In this document: positions 5,769 through 12,743 of the stretch, piece by piece
Layout: every line of letters starts with the position of its first letter
Numbering within the stretch: position 1 is the first letter of the stretch
Assembly (NCBI GenBank): GCA_905236255.1
Contig: CAJOPK010000089.1
Location: 1 to 12,976 of the forward strand
Direction: 5' to 3'
Origin: an uncultured Selenomonadaceae bacterium
GTDB lineage: Bacteria > Bacillota > Negativicutes > Selenomonadales > Selenomonadaceae
Length of the DNA stretch: 12,976 bases
The notes under the pieces: generated by a model
Told to the model about the DNA's origin: nothing
Databases searched by the model: none
What the model saw: only the letters and a program-made list of their open reading frames with translations
Program-made: the position numbers and the translations under genes

Positions 5769-7268
5769 TTAACGCGTCAATTCCTGTTCGACGGTTTCGG
5801 AAGGAAGGGGAGAAGAATTTTCCAAATCTATTGTCACGACCGGAGCAATATCCCCGACTTTCGGTTTTTCGCCGGCACTTTCGACAATTGCCGCATCTTC
5901 ACGGGCTTTGTCTGCAGTCTTTCCGTCCTGTTCCGCCGCAACGTAACGGGTAACGTCAATTCCCACCGGGATACCCATGTATCTGTCAAGCGATGCCTTT
6001 GCCGTGTTGTAAGAATAAAGCGCGGAAAAATAATTTGTTTTGGCTTCCGTCAATTTTCGGGATGCGTCCATAACGTCAAGGTTTGTGCCGACACCGGCCG
6101 CATAACGGACTTGAGCGATTTTATAATCTTCTTCGGCAAGTGCTACGGAAGTTTGAGTCGTCGCTATATTTTTTTCCGCCGCACGGAGCTGCAGGAAATA
6201 AGATTGCACGTCAAGCTGTACCTGTTCGCGAACTTGCGCGGCGGTTTCCTTTGCTCTTGCGATTGCCGCATCCGCCGCATGAACTTGCGACGAAGTTATT
6301 CCGCCGTCAAAGATATTCCAAGTCGCGCTTATTCCCGCCGTCCATTGATCGGTAATGTCATCTTTAAATTCGCTTTTGCCGGTGATTCCCTTTGTTGCGG
6401 AGGCGTTGACCGTCGGTCTGTAACCGGCTTTCGCCGATTTTTTTGCCTCTTCCGCCTGTTTTACGGCATAATCCGCCGCCGCAATATCCGCACGATTTTC
6501 CAGCGCGTAAGAAGTGCAACCGCCCAAAGTAAGATTGTATTTGTTATAAGTCAAAGTGTCCGCCGGACGGAGAATGGTATCCGCCGGAAGTCCGATATAA
6601 TTGCTGAGGGTTGCAACGGCAACGTCATAATTGTTTTGAGTTGTTATAAGTGCCTGCTGTTCGTTTGCCAATTCGACCTGTGAGGCGAGAACGTCCGATT
6701 TTGCAACGGTACCGACTCTGAATTGAGCGTTGACGTTGTTCAAATGTTCCTGCAAAGTTCTGACGGCCTCTTCGCGAACTTCAATCAAATTTCTGTACTG
6801 AAGGACTTGAAAATATTGAGCGGTTGCCTGAAGTTTGACCGACTGCAAAGTATTTTCGAGTTCGAGATCTGCGTTGTTCAATGCGTAACGTGCGGAGGCG
6901 CGTCCGGATTTCAACTGACCTCCCATGTAAATCGGAATACCGACGGCCGCGCTGTTGTTGAAAGCGCGATTATAGCCTTGATTGTGATAATAAGCGCCGC
7001 CGACCTTTTGAGCGGAAGTTTCCCAACTGAGTGTCGGATTTGTTCTGCGGCGTGCGGTACTCAAATTCCAGGCGGCGGATTCGCGATCCGCAACCGATTG
7101 TTTGATTGTACGATTGTTTTCAAATGCGCGCTGAATTGTTTCGTCAAGATTCAAGCTGACGGTCGCCGCATCAACCGGTGCAACCGAAAACAACATCAAC
7201 CCGGAAGTTGCGAGTGCCGCCGCCCTTTTTGAAAGAAATTTCTTCTTTATGCCGTTTACAATTTTCAA
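5769..7268 (-). CDS. tolC: TolC-family outer-membrane channel protein
   Basis: This 499-residue outer-membrane efflux protein has a signal peptide: basic N terminus (KKKFLSKR), hydrophobic core, and likely cleavage after PVDA at residue 34. Two outer-membrane-efflux repeats follow, at about 40-230 (beginning LNLDETIQRAFENN) and about 255-440 (QVRYAAGVGTNLDVMDA is typical of the second). These form the trimeric barrel and periplasmic alpha-tunnel in the family. A tail of about 55 residues after MGIPVGIDVTRY is acidic and Pro/Glu-rich. The start is a TTG codon at 7268, supported by GGTGGAG with 7-nt spacing; no ATG is available in frame nearby. It begins 30 nt after mlaD and is the last gene of the mlaF operon. 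No inner-membrane pump or adaptor is adjacent, so its partner may be the Mla complex or an unlinked pump. Confidence 0.92.
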   Translation of the reverse strand: MKIVNGIKKKFLSKRAAALATSGLMLFSVAPVDAATVSLNLDETIQRAFENNRTIKQSVADRESAAWNLSTARRRTNPTLSWETSAQKVGGAYYHNQGYNRAFNNSAAVGIPIYMGGQLKSGRASARYALNNADLELENTLQSVKLQATAQYFQVLQYRNLIEVREEAVRTLQEHLNNVNAQFRVGTVAKSDVLASQVELANEQQALITTQNNYDVAVATLSNYIGLPADTILRPADTLTYNKYNLTLGGCTSYALENRADIAAADYAVKQAEEAKKSAKAGYRPTVNASATKGITGKSEFKDDITDQWTAGISATWNIFDGGITSSQVHAADAAIARAKETAAQVREQVQLDVQSYFLQLRAAEKNIATTQTSVALAEEDYKIAQVRYAAGVGTNLDVMDASRKLTEAKTNYFSALYSYNTAKASLDRYMGIPVGIDVTRYVAAEQDGKTADKAREDAAIVESAGEKPKVGDIAPVVTIDLENSSPLPSETVEQELTR

Positions 7269-7298
7269 TTTAACTCTCCACCTTTCAACTTTTTTGTT

Positions 7299-8579
7299 CT
7301 AAAAAGCCTGTTTGATTCCCATATAAGCCGCACGATTTTTTTTGTCGGTAACGTCGCGGATTTCGCCGATTATATAAGTTTCTTCGGCAACTTTTATCTG
7401 CGATTTAAGCCGGAGTTGTGCGTCATTTAAATCGTAAGCCTCCGCGGAAAATTTGACGTTCTTGCCGGCGTAAACGTCCGCACCGACTCCCGGCTTTCCG
7501 GCAATTATTCCGGCACGGGCACCGAGCGATTTCGTTTTCGCTCCTATCTGCGCGTTGAGTTTCGAATTGTTTCCTATATCCTCAACGCCCAAATTCAGGG
7601 AACTTTTTTCGGAAGTAACGTCAAGATTTAATCCCGCCGTCCAATTTGACTTACCGCCGCTGTATAATATATCAATCGAAGGCGTTGCGTCAACCTTTGA
7701 AATTTTTCCGAGCATTTTGTCGGCTTTTTCGCTTATGCTCCGGGCGTTTCCGATTGTCGCTTTTAAATCCTCCGCAGTTTTCGGATCTCCCATGACTTTA
7801 TTCATATTTTCCGCCATGCTTGCCACGTTTTTTGAAGTTTCGGCAACATTCGCCAAAGTCTTTTTCAAATCTTCGGCGGTTTGAGGATCGCCGGCAAATT
7901 TATCCATGTTTGCGGTCATGTGTTCGACGTTTGCCATTGTCCCGTTCATGCTTGTCAGAAGATCATTCATTTGCGCGATAATTTGATTTATGTTGCCCTC
8001 GTTGCCCTTTGAAACTCTTTCCAAAGACTCCATCAAGCCGCTCATGTGTTGGGAAGCGTCTTTCATGTTTCCGGTCATTTCGACGACGGATTTTTGAAAA
8101 TCCTCGTTACCGGCAATTTTGTTGACGTTTTCAATCAAAGTATCGACCCTGTCCATGACCTTCGACATACTTTCAAACATCGAATCCATTCCGACTTCTT
8201 CCGCGCCGTAAACATAATCGCCGTTTTTCAAATATTCGCCGTTGTCTTTGCCGGGCATAATGTTTATAAATTTTTCGCCCATTACGCCGGTGGAGGCTAC
8301 GGAAACCACCGAATTTTTCGGAATTTTTGCGTCCGGCGCAATGTGCATGGTGACGGTTACGCCGCCGCCGTCGTTTGCTATTCCGGCGACTCTGCCGACC
8401 GGAACTCCGCTCAATCTTACCGCCGCCTGCGGTTCAAGTCCCAATATTTGTTTGAAACCGGCGTAAACGGTCAAATCGTTTTCGGCTCCAAAGTTAAAAT
8501 CTCCGAGCCCGAAAATTGTTGCGCCGAGCATCATCAGTCCGCCGACGGTAAATGCTCCGACTTTTGCTTCAACCGACAT
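7299..8579 (-). CDS. mlaD: elongated MlaD-type MCE lipid-transport protein with C-terminal beta-barrel-like domain
   Basis: This MCE-family subunit of the Mla phospholipid transport system has 426 residues from the chosen ATG, more than twice the E. coli MlaD length. One N-terminal membrane helix covers about 8-26. The MCE domain covers about 35-112 (VRLSGVPVGRVAGI, STGVMGEKFINI). A long helical region at about 125-297 carries 34-residue repeats. Residues about 299-426 alternate polar and hydrophobic residues as in outer-membrane strands and end in Phe (AAYMGIKQAF), as barrel proteins often do. This fits the transenvelope MlaD described in Veillonella parvula. The frame has an ATG two codons earlier at 8585, but GGGAG (8587-8591) is correctly spaced (7 nt) only for 8579. 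The gene lies 67 nt after mlaF and 30 nt before tolC. Confidence 0.92.
   Translation of the reverse strand: MSVEAKVGAFTVGGLMMLGATIFGLGDFNFGAENDLTVYAGFKQILGLEPQAAVRLSGVPVGRVAGIANDGGGVTVTMHIAPDAKIPKNSVVSVASTGVMGEKFINIMPGKDNGEYLKNGDYVYGAEEVGMDSMFESMSKVMDRVDTLIENVNKIAGNEDFQKSVVEMTGNMKDASQHMSGLMESLERVSKGNEGNINQIIAQMNDLLTSMNGTMANVEHMTANMDKFAGDPQTAEDLKKTLANVAETSKNVASMAENMNKVMGDPKTAEDLKATIGNARSISEKADKMLGKISKVDATPSIDILYSGGKSNWTAGLNLDVTSEKSSLNLGVEDIGNNSKLNAQIGAKTKSLGARAGIIAGKPGVGADVYAGKNVKFSAEAYDLNDAQLRLKSQIKVAEETYIIGEIRDVTDKKNRAAYMGIKQAF
7707..8129 (-). repeat. 34-residue helical repeats encoded inside mlaD
   Basis: Residues 224-257 and 258-291 of MlaD are adjacent 34-residue repeats sharing NMxKxxGDPxTAEDLKxT. 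A third, more diverged copy of the same length covers residues 151-184 (NVNKIAGNEDFQKS and following). The 39 residues between the first and second copies look like a degenerate copy. The repeat is in the protein; codons have diverged, so it is old. Confidence 0.75.
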
Positions 8580-8586
8580 ACACATT

Positions 8587-8591
8587 CTCCC
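8587..8591 (-). promoter_or_regulatory. ribosome binding site that fixes the mlaD start
   Basis: GGGAG on the minus strand is 7 nt before the ATG at 8579 but only 1 nt before the ATG at 8585, so the second ATG is the likely start. Confidence 0.75.
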
Positions 8592-8597
8592 TTTCAG

Positions 8598-8641
8598 TGG
8601 TCAGAAAAAACTGTCCACCCGTCAATCTATCCATCTGACCA
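8598..8641 (-). promoter_or_regulatory. inverted repeat in the mlaF-mlaD gap
   Basis: TGGTCAGA (8598-8605) and TCTGACCA (8634-8641) are exact complements with a 28-nt loop. They fill most of the 67-nt gap between mlaF and mlaD and end 6 nt before the mlaD ribosome binding site. It could be an mRNA stem-loop that adjusts mlaD expression or stability relative to mlaF. There is no T run of the kind a terminator needs. Confidence 0.45.
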
Positions 8642-8646
8642 TCCGG

Positions 8647-9372
8647 TTATTCCAAAACTCTCATAAATTCTTTAATGCGCGGGTCTTCAAGTCTTACAAA
8701 ATTTTCAACCGTATCGACCGCAATCAAATCGCCGTTGTAAACCATCGCAATCCTGTTTGAAATTCTGCAGGCACTTACCATGTCATGGGTGACGACAACG
8801 CTTGTAACGTGCAAATCCTTTTGCGTTTTCAAAATCAATTCGTCAATTTTCGTCGTAGTCACCGGATCCAATCCGGAACTGGGTTCATCATAAAAAATTA
8901 TTTCCGGATTGAAGGCAAGAGCCCGCGCCAATGATACCCGCTTTTTCATGCCGCCGGAAAGTTCGTTGGGCATCAAATTTTCCACGCCTTCCAAACCGAC
9001 CTGTTTCAATTTTTCCCGGACAATCTTTTCAATTTCAGCCCCGTCCAAATCCGTGTGTTCGACAAGCCCGAAAGCAACGTTATCGCCGACGGTCATCGAA
9101 TCGAACAGTGCGGAATATTGAAAAACCATTCCCATGCGCCGCCGGACTTTGTTCATTTCATCTTCATTCATTTGCGAAATTTCATCGTCGCCGATCCAAA
9201 TTTCGCCTTCGGTGGGTTGAATAAGTCCGATCATCAGTCGGAGAAGCGTGGACTTTCCGCTGCCGGAGCCGCCGATTATCGCGAGAGTTTCGCCGTCCGC
9301 AATCTCAAGATTTATATTTTTCAGCGCGGCTTTTTGACCGAAATATTTGCTTACATTTTTAATTTTAATCAT
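8647..9372 (-). CDS. mlaF: MlaF-type ABC transporter ATP-binding protein
   Basis: This 241-residue ATPase belongs to the MCE/Mla lipid transporter and energises phospholipid movement together with the MlaE permease and MlaD. It has Walker A GGSGSGKST (34-42), Q-loop FQYSALFDSMTV with Gln85, signature LSGGMKKR (138-145), Walker B IIFYDEP (158-164) and switch His196 (VTHD). The forms SALFDSMTV and SGGMKKRVSLARA are characteristic of MlaF rather than other ABC ATPases. No permease gene adjoins it: the upstream neighbour is a glycosyltransferase, so MlaE must be encoded elsewhere. An in-frame TGA two codons upstream fixes the ATG at 9372 as the earliest start. The only strong ribosome binding site, AAAGGAG at 9396-9402, is 23 nt away, which is unusually far. 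It is the first gene of the unit with mlaD and tolC. Confidence 0.93.
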   Translation of the reverse strand: MIKIKNVSKYFGQKAALKNINLEIADGETLAIIGGSGSGKSTLLRLMIGLIQPTEGEIWIGDDEISQMNEDEMNKVRRRMGMVFQYSALFDSMTVGDNVAFGLVEHTDLDGAEIEKIVREKLKQVGLEGVENLMPNELSGGMKKRVSLARALAFNPEIIFYDEPSSGLDPVTTTKIDELILKTQKDLHVTSVVVTHDMVSACRISNRIAMVYNGDLIAVDTVENFVRLEDPRIKEFMRVLE

Positions 9373-9395
9373 CTTTCAGTATTCGCGCAGGCTTG

Positions 9396-9423
9396 CTCCT
9401 TTCTCAGGATATTTCCCGAATAT
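9396..9423 (-). promoter_or_regulatory. mlaF leader: displaced Shine-Dalgarno and dyad
   Basis: The leader carries a strong AAAGGAG (9396-9402) that lies 23 nt from the mlaF ATG. Just before it is a dyad, ATATT-TCCCG-AATAT (9409-9423), close to the expected transcription start. The dyad could be an operator or a small RNA hairpin. What it does is not known. Confidence 0.4.
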
Positions 9424-9433
9424 TTTCAGGTTA

Positions 9434-9462
9434 AGTTTACAAAAAAATCTTTTGTAAGTCAA
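9434..9462 (-). promoter_or_regulatory. sigma-A promoter of the mlaF-mlaD-tolC operon
   Basis: Read on the minus strand, TTGACT (9457-9462) is followed after exactly 17 nt by TAAACT (9434-9439). Transcription would start near 9427. The site lies in the 117-nt gap between the GT28 gene and mlaF, so the Mla unit can be expressed independently of the pssA operon, although readthrough is possible because no terminator is seen in the gap. Confidence 0.7.
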
Positions 9463-9489
9463 CGCGCAATTTTCAACAAAGCGGCATTG

Positions 9490-10593
9490 TTATGCGGAAA
9501 AATTTTTTGAACCGGTTTCAAAAATCTGTAAAATCTTTTCGGAAATTTTTTTTGCGGCATCAGATTTTCCGGCGTTCCGGGAATTTTGGCGTATTTTTTC
9601 ATACAAGTCCGTATCCCCCAAAATTTTTCCCGCCAACCCGGAAATTTTTTCGTCGTTTGCGGAAATTGCCGCGCCGCAATTTATAGCGTATTCGGCATTT
9701 TTCGCCTCAGGACCGGGAATCGGCGCGTGTAAAATCATCGGCAAGCCTTGCGAAAAGGCTTCGCTTATCGTCAATGCTCCCGGTTTTGTTATAAGTAAGT
9801 CCGCCGAGTTCATGAGTTCGCAAACATTTTTTACCGAGCCGAATATTTCAACGTCCTGCCGCAAATTTTTTTGCAATTTCTTCAATCGCAAAAATAATTT
9901 TTCATTCTGTCCGGCGATCGCAACAATTTTTAAGGGAATTGAAATTTCGTCCAAATCCTTTAAAGTTTCTTCGATTGAACCGAGTCCCAATCCGCCTCCC
10001 ATTATCAAAATATTTTTCCGGTCGGATTTTTCTTTTTCGCGAATTTTGGAAAACTCCGGATCAATCGGAATACCGGTTGCATAAATTTCCCTGTTTCGAC
10101 CGCATTGCCCGGCAAGTTCGTTTTTCATTTCTTCCGTCGCAACAAAATAAACGTCAACTTCATCATAAAGCCAAATTTCGTGCAGGGAATAATCGGTCAA
10201 GACAGCCGCAAGCAAAAAATTTCTGTCCGATTTCGCGTGCAGGAATTTCCAAAAAGATGCCGCCGCTTCCGGAAAAGGGTGAGTACAAATTACAACGTCC
10301 GGCTTGTATTCGTTCAACAATTTTGCAAAAGGCAAATACATTGAAATCGAGCTTATCAGGCGCATGACGGATCCGATTCGCGGCAATCCGGCGAATCCGT
10401 AAATCCTGTCGTATAAATCCGGAATAAATTTCAACGCCTTCAGATAAATTTTTTTCGTCAGATTGTTCAAAAAAGAAATTTCGCCGGACATAAAATCGAC
10501 GATTTTTGTATCCGGCGGCAGAAATTTTTTGAGAGCCTCCGCCGCTTTGACGTGTCCGGATCCGATTGAAGCGGAAAGTATCAATATTTTCAA
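9490..10593 (-). CDS. GT28/MGDG-synthase-like glycosyltransferase (probable diacylglycerol glycosyltransferase)
   Basis: This 367-residue GT-B enzyme is of the monogalactosyldiacylglycerol-synthase type, related to UgtP and MurG. It probably transfers a sugar from a UDP-sugar to diacylglycerol or another lipid at the inner membrane. The N-terminal acceptor domain opens with KILILSASIGSGHVKAAEAL and has ICTHPFPEAAASFW near 102-115 and VLTDYSLHEIW near 131-141. The C-terminal donor domain has GGGLGLGS (199-206) and TKPGALTISEAFSQGLPMI near 269-287. The frame could begin at a TTG at 10602. The TTG at 10593 is preferred because AGAGG lies 9 nt before it and the protein then begins MKILILSASIGSGH as is usual in the family. 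It starts about 26 nt after the deacetylase stop and is the last gene of the pssA operon. Exact donor and acceptor are unknown. Confidence 0.87.
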   Translation of the reverse strand: MKILILSASIGSGHVKAAEALKKFLPPDTKIVDFMSGEISFLNNLTKKIYLKALKFIPDLYDRIYGFAGLPRIGSVMRLISSISMYLPFAKLLNEYKPDVVICTHPFPEAAASFWKFLHAKSDRNFLLAAVLTDYSLHEIWLYDEVDVYFVATEEMKNELAGQCGRNREIYATGIPIDPEFSKIREKEKSDRKNILIMGGGLGLGSIEETLKDLDEISIPLKIVAIAGQNEKLFLRLKKLQKNLRQDVEIFGSVKNVCELMNSADLLITKPGALTISEAFSQGLPMILHAPIPGPEAKNAEYAINCGAAISANDEKISGLAGKILGDTDLYEKIRQNSRNAGKSDAAKKISEKILQIFETGSKNFSA

Positions 10594-10619
10594 AACTTCC
10601 AACCTCTAACCACCAATCA

Positions 10620-11450
10620 CTACTTTTTTATCCAGCCGAATTCTTCAAAATTTTGTCGGTATTCCGTGCGTTCGTAAAAACTTTTCATTGTGTTTTCGGT
10701 CTGAAAAATCGGCACCCTTTCCAAAGCGTACATATTGCTGCCGAGATCGTCAACGCCGTATTTTACGGTATACGCGCCCTTGTAACCGACTTCCCGCGCA
10801 ATGCTTGCGATGTGCAAATTGTAAGTTCCGGTGGGATAAGCCAAAAACTCGACTTTATTGTTCAAATTCTGTTCAATGGTATTTTTGGAATTTAAAAGTT
10901 CGTTGCGGATTTCGTCGTCCGGCAATTCTTCAAGCGCAATATGATTCATTGTGTGAGATTCTATTGAAATTCCGTTTTGCTCCATTTCCCGCAACTGATC
11001 CCAAGTCATGTAACGGGGCTGACCGACAAATCCGGCAATCACAAAAATCGTCGCCCTCATTCCGTACTTTTTCAAAATCGGAAAAGCATTTGTGTAGTTG
11101 TCGGTGTAACCGTCGTCAAAAGTTATCAAAACCGGCTTTTCCGGCAAATTTACCTCTCCCGAAAAACCGCCGGCAAGTTCGTCCGGTGTTATCGTTACAT
11201 ATCCGTTTTCGCTCAAAAATCTCATCTGCGCGTCAAAGTCGTTTACCGGAATCGCAAGGGCATTGAAAGTATTTGCAACCTGATGATAATTCAGAACCAA
11301 AACTTTTGCACCCGCCGCAACTTCTTCGACAGTCTGCGCATTGACTTTTTCATAATTTTGAAATTTGAAATTTGCGGGTAACGGAAAATCGAAAAACGCT
11401 CCGATTAAAACTGTCAAAATGATGAACGCTCCGAAAATTTTTTTTGCCAT
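10620..11450 (-). CDS. NodB-type polysaccharide deacetylase
   Basis: This 276-residue carbohydrate esterase family 4 protein removes acetyl groups from N-acetylglucosamine-type polymers. A hydrophobic N-terminal segment (about 5-20) acts as signal peptide or membrane anchor, so the enzyme works outside the inner membrane. The NodB domain shows YHQV (55-58), TFDDGYTDNY (110-119, Asp112 and Asp113), the metal motif SHTMNH (165-170, His166 and His170) and AYPTGTYN (204-211). All catalytic elements therefore appear intact. YHQV followed by TFDDGY is common in the PgaB/IcaB-like group. Its ribosome binding site GAGGTG (11461-11466) overlaps the stop codon of the upstream glycosyltransferase, so the two are translationally linked, and the pair may make and trim the same polymer. 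Confidence 0.9.
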   Translation of the reverse strand: MAKKIFGAFIILTVLIGAFFDFPLPANFKFQNYEKVNAQTVEEVAAGAKVLVLNYHQVANTFNALAIPVNDFDAQMRFLSENGYVTITPDELAGGFSGEVNLPEKPVLITFDDGYTDNYTNAFPILKKYGMRATIFVIAGFVGQPRYMTWDQLREMEQNGISIESHTMNHIALEELPDDEIRNELLNSKNTIEQNLNNKVEFLAYPTGTYNLHIASIAREVGYKGAYTVKYGVDDLGSNMYALERVPIFQTENTMKSFYERTEYRQNFEEFGWIKK

Positions 11451-11464
11451 AAAAAATTTTCACC

Positions 11465-12718
11465 TCAATAAGTCCGTTTTTTAATCATGTCGTCGTAATC
11501 CATTGAGCGCGTATGTTGAGTATGCGCCCATTCATGTTCGTTCCGGTGAATGAATCCCAAAAATATTATCGGTATCCATGAATAAATGAACAGCGGATAC
11601 AACAGGAGATAAAACCAAGATTTTAATTTTGCGCGAACTTTGATTAAAATTATCATCGGCAGGAGATATTGACCTATCATTATTCCGGTCATGAGCTGAT
11701 GCGGCATAATTGTATAGATATTCGTATACATGGGACCTGCGGCAAGCTGTATGTAACTCATCGCAATAAAAAACGACGACAACATCAGAAAATGCGGTTG
11801 CAAAAGATAAATGCACCCGTCCCAAATGCGAATGTCTTTTCTCTTCCAACCTTCCCGGAGCATTTTGGGAATAAATCTGTGTGCAACGTCAAACTGTCCC
11901 TGCGCCCAGCGTTTTCTCTGTGTCCAGGATTGGGCGAAAGTCAAAGGTTTTTCGTCGTAAACTATCGCATCATGCGCCCAAGTGGTTTTTATCCCTTCGG
12001 CAAGGGATTTCATTGTAAATTCCATATCTTCAGTCAAACAGGTGGCACGCCAGCCGTACTTTTTCAAAACGTCAATCGTTATGCACATACCCGTGCCGCC
12101 CAAAACCGCCGAAAGCCCGATATTTGTTTTTGCAAGGTGCGAAACGTAGTCTATAACCCAAAAAGCGATCGCAAAAGTTCCGGAAACCCATGTATCGTAA
12201 GGATTTTTCGCGTCCAAAAATCCCTGAATAATTGTATCGCCTTTTAAAAGCCGATTGTTCATTTCAGCCAAAAATTTCGGGTGGACGAGATTATCGGCAT
12301 CGAAAATTGCAACAGCGTCGTAAATCTTGCCGTCCTTCTCCATCTCAAAAAGCCGCTCAAACATCCATTCAAGCGCAAAACCTTTACTTTTTTTGGTATC
12401 ATCGAAACGGGGACAGACAATCGCGCCGGATTCTTCCGCAACTTCGGCGGTATTATCATTACAGTTGTCGGCAATTACATAAACATCGTAAAGTTCTTTC
12501 GGGTATTCCTGCGACTTTAAATTTTCGATAAGCTGACCGATAACCGCGCTTTCATTGTGCGCCGCAATTACGACGGCAAATTTTTTTTCCGGTGTTGTAA
12601 TTTTCTTTTCACCGCGCCGCCACATTCCGCAAAATCCGATCACAAAAAGGTACATGGTGAACAGGAATAAAACTATTTGCAACGGAACCATAAATACATC
12701 GAACGGGTAATTAAACAT
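11465..12718 (-). CDS. membrane family-2 glycosyltransferase, processive (PgaC/cellulose-synthase-like)
   Basis: This 417-residue membrane GT2 enzyme has one membrane helix at about 10-32. The cytoplasmic catalytic domain at about 45-290 carries FDADN (139-143, the metal-binding DxD), TED (229-231, catalytic base) and QRKRW (267-271, the QxxRW motif of processive beta-glycosyltransferases). Several C-terminal membrane spans lie between about 302 and 390. This layout matches PgaC/IcaA and related synthases that polymerise and export a glycan. The short tail WAHTQHT is seen in Firmicutes relatives. The ATG at 12718 has GAGGTG 9 nt upstream. The gene lies 25 nt after pssA and overlaps the ribosome binding site of the deacetylase. 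Product identity (poly-GlcNAc or another polymer) is not determined by sequence. Confidence 0.9.
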   Translation of the reverse strand: MFNYPFDVFMVPLQIVLFLFTMYLFVIGFCGMWRRGEKKITTPEKKFAVVIAAHNESAVIGQLIENLKSQEYPKELYDVYVIADNCNDNTAEVAEESGAIVCPRFDDTKKSKGFALEWMFERLFEMEKDGKIYDAVAIFDADNLVHPKFLAEMNNRLLKGDTIIQGFLDAKNPYDTWVSGTFAIAFWVIDYVSHLAKTNIGLSAVLGGTGMCITIDVLKKYGWRATCLTEDMEFTMKSLAEGIKTTWAHDAIVYDEKPLTFAQSWTQRKRWAQGQFDVAHRFIPKMLREGWKRKDIRIWDGCIYLLQPHFLMLSSFFIAMSYIQLAAGPMYTNIYTIMPHQLMTGIMIGQYLLPMIILIKVRAKLKSWFYLLLYPLFIYSWIPIIFLGFIHRNEHEWAHTQHTRSMDYDDMIKKRTY

Positions 12719-12743
12719 TCACTTATGCACCTCAACCAAAAAT

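Noticed and set aside
5709..6683. A 324-codon open frame on the plus strand opposite tolC
   Set aside because: It is antisense to a clear TolC gene, its translation is rich in Arg, Cys and Phe with no recognisable domain, and it overlaps the terminator. It is a by-product of codon bias.
9373..9489. A place for a missed mlaE gene or remnant between the GT28 gene and mlaF
   Set aside because: The gap is only 117 nt, contains a promoter and leader, and shows no open frame of useful length or permease-like hydrophobic stretch.
10594..10602. TTG start at 10602 for the GT28 glycosyltransferase
   Set aside because: The AGAGG ribosome binding site touches that codon. The TTG at 10593 is properly spaced and gives the usual MKILILSASIGSGH start.
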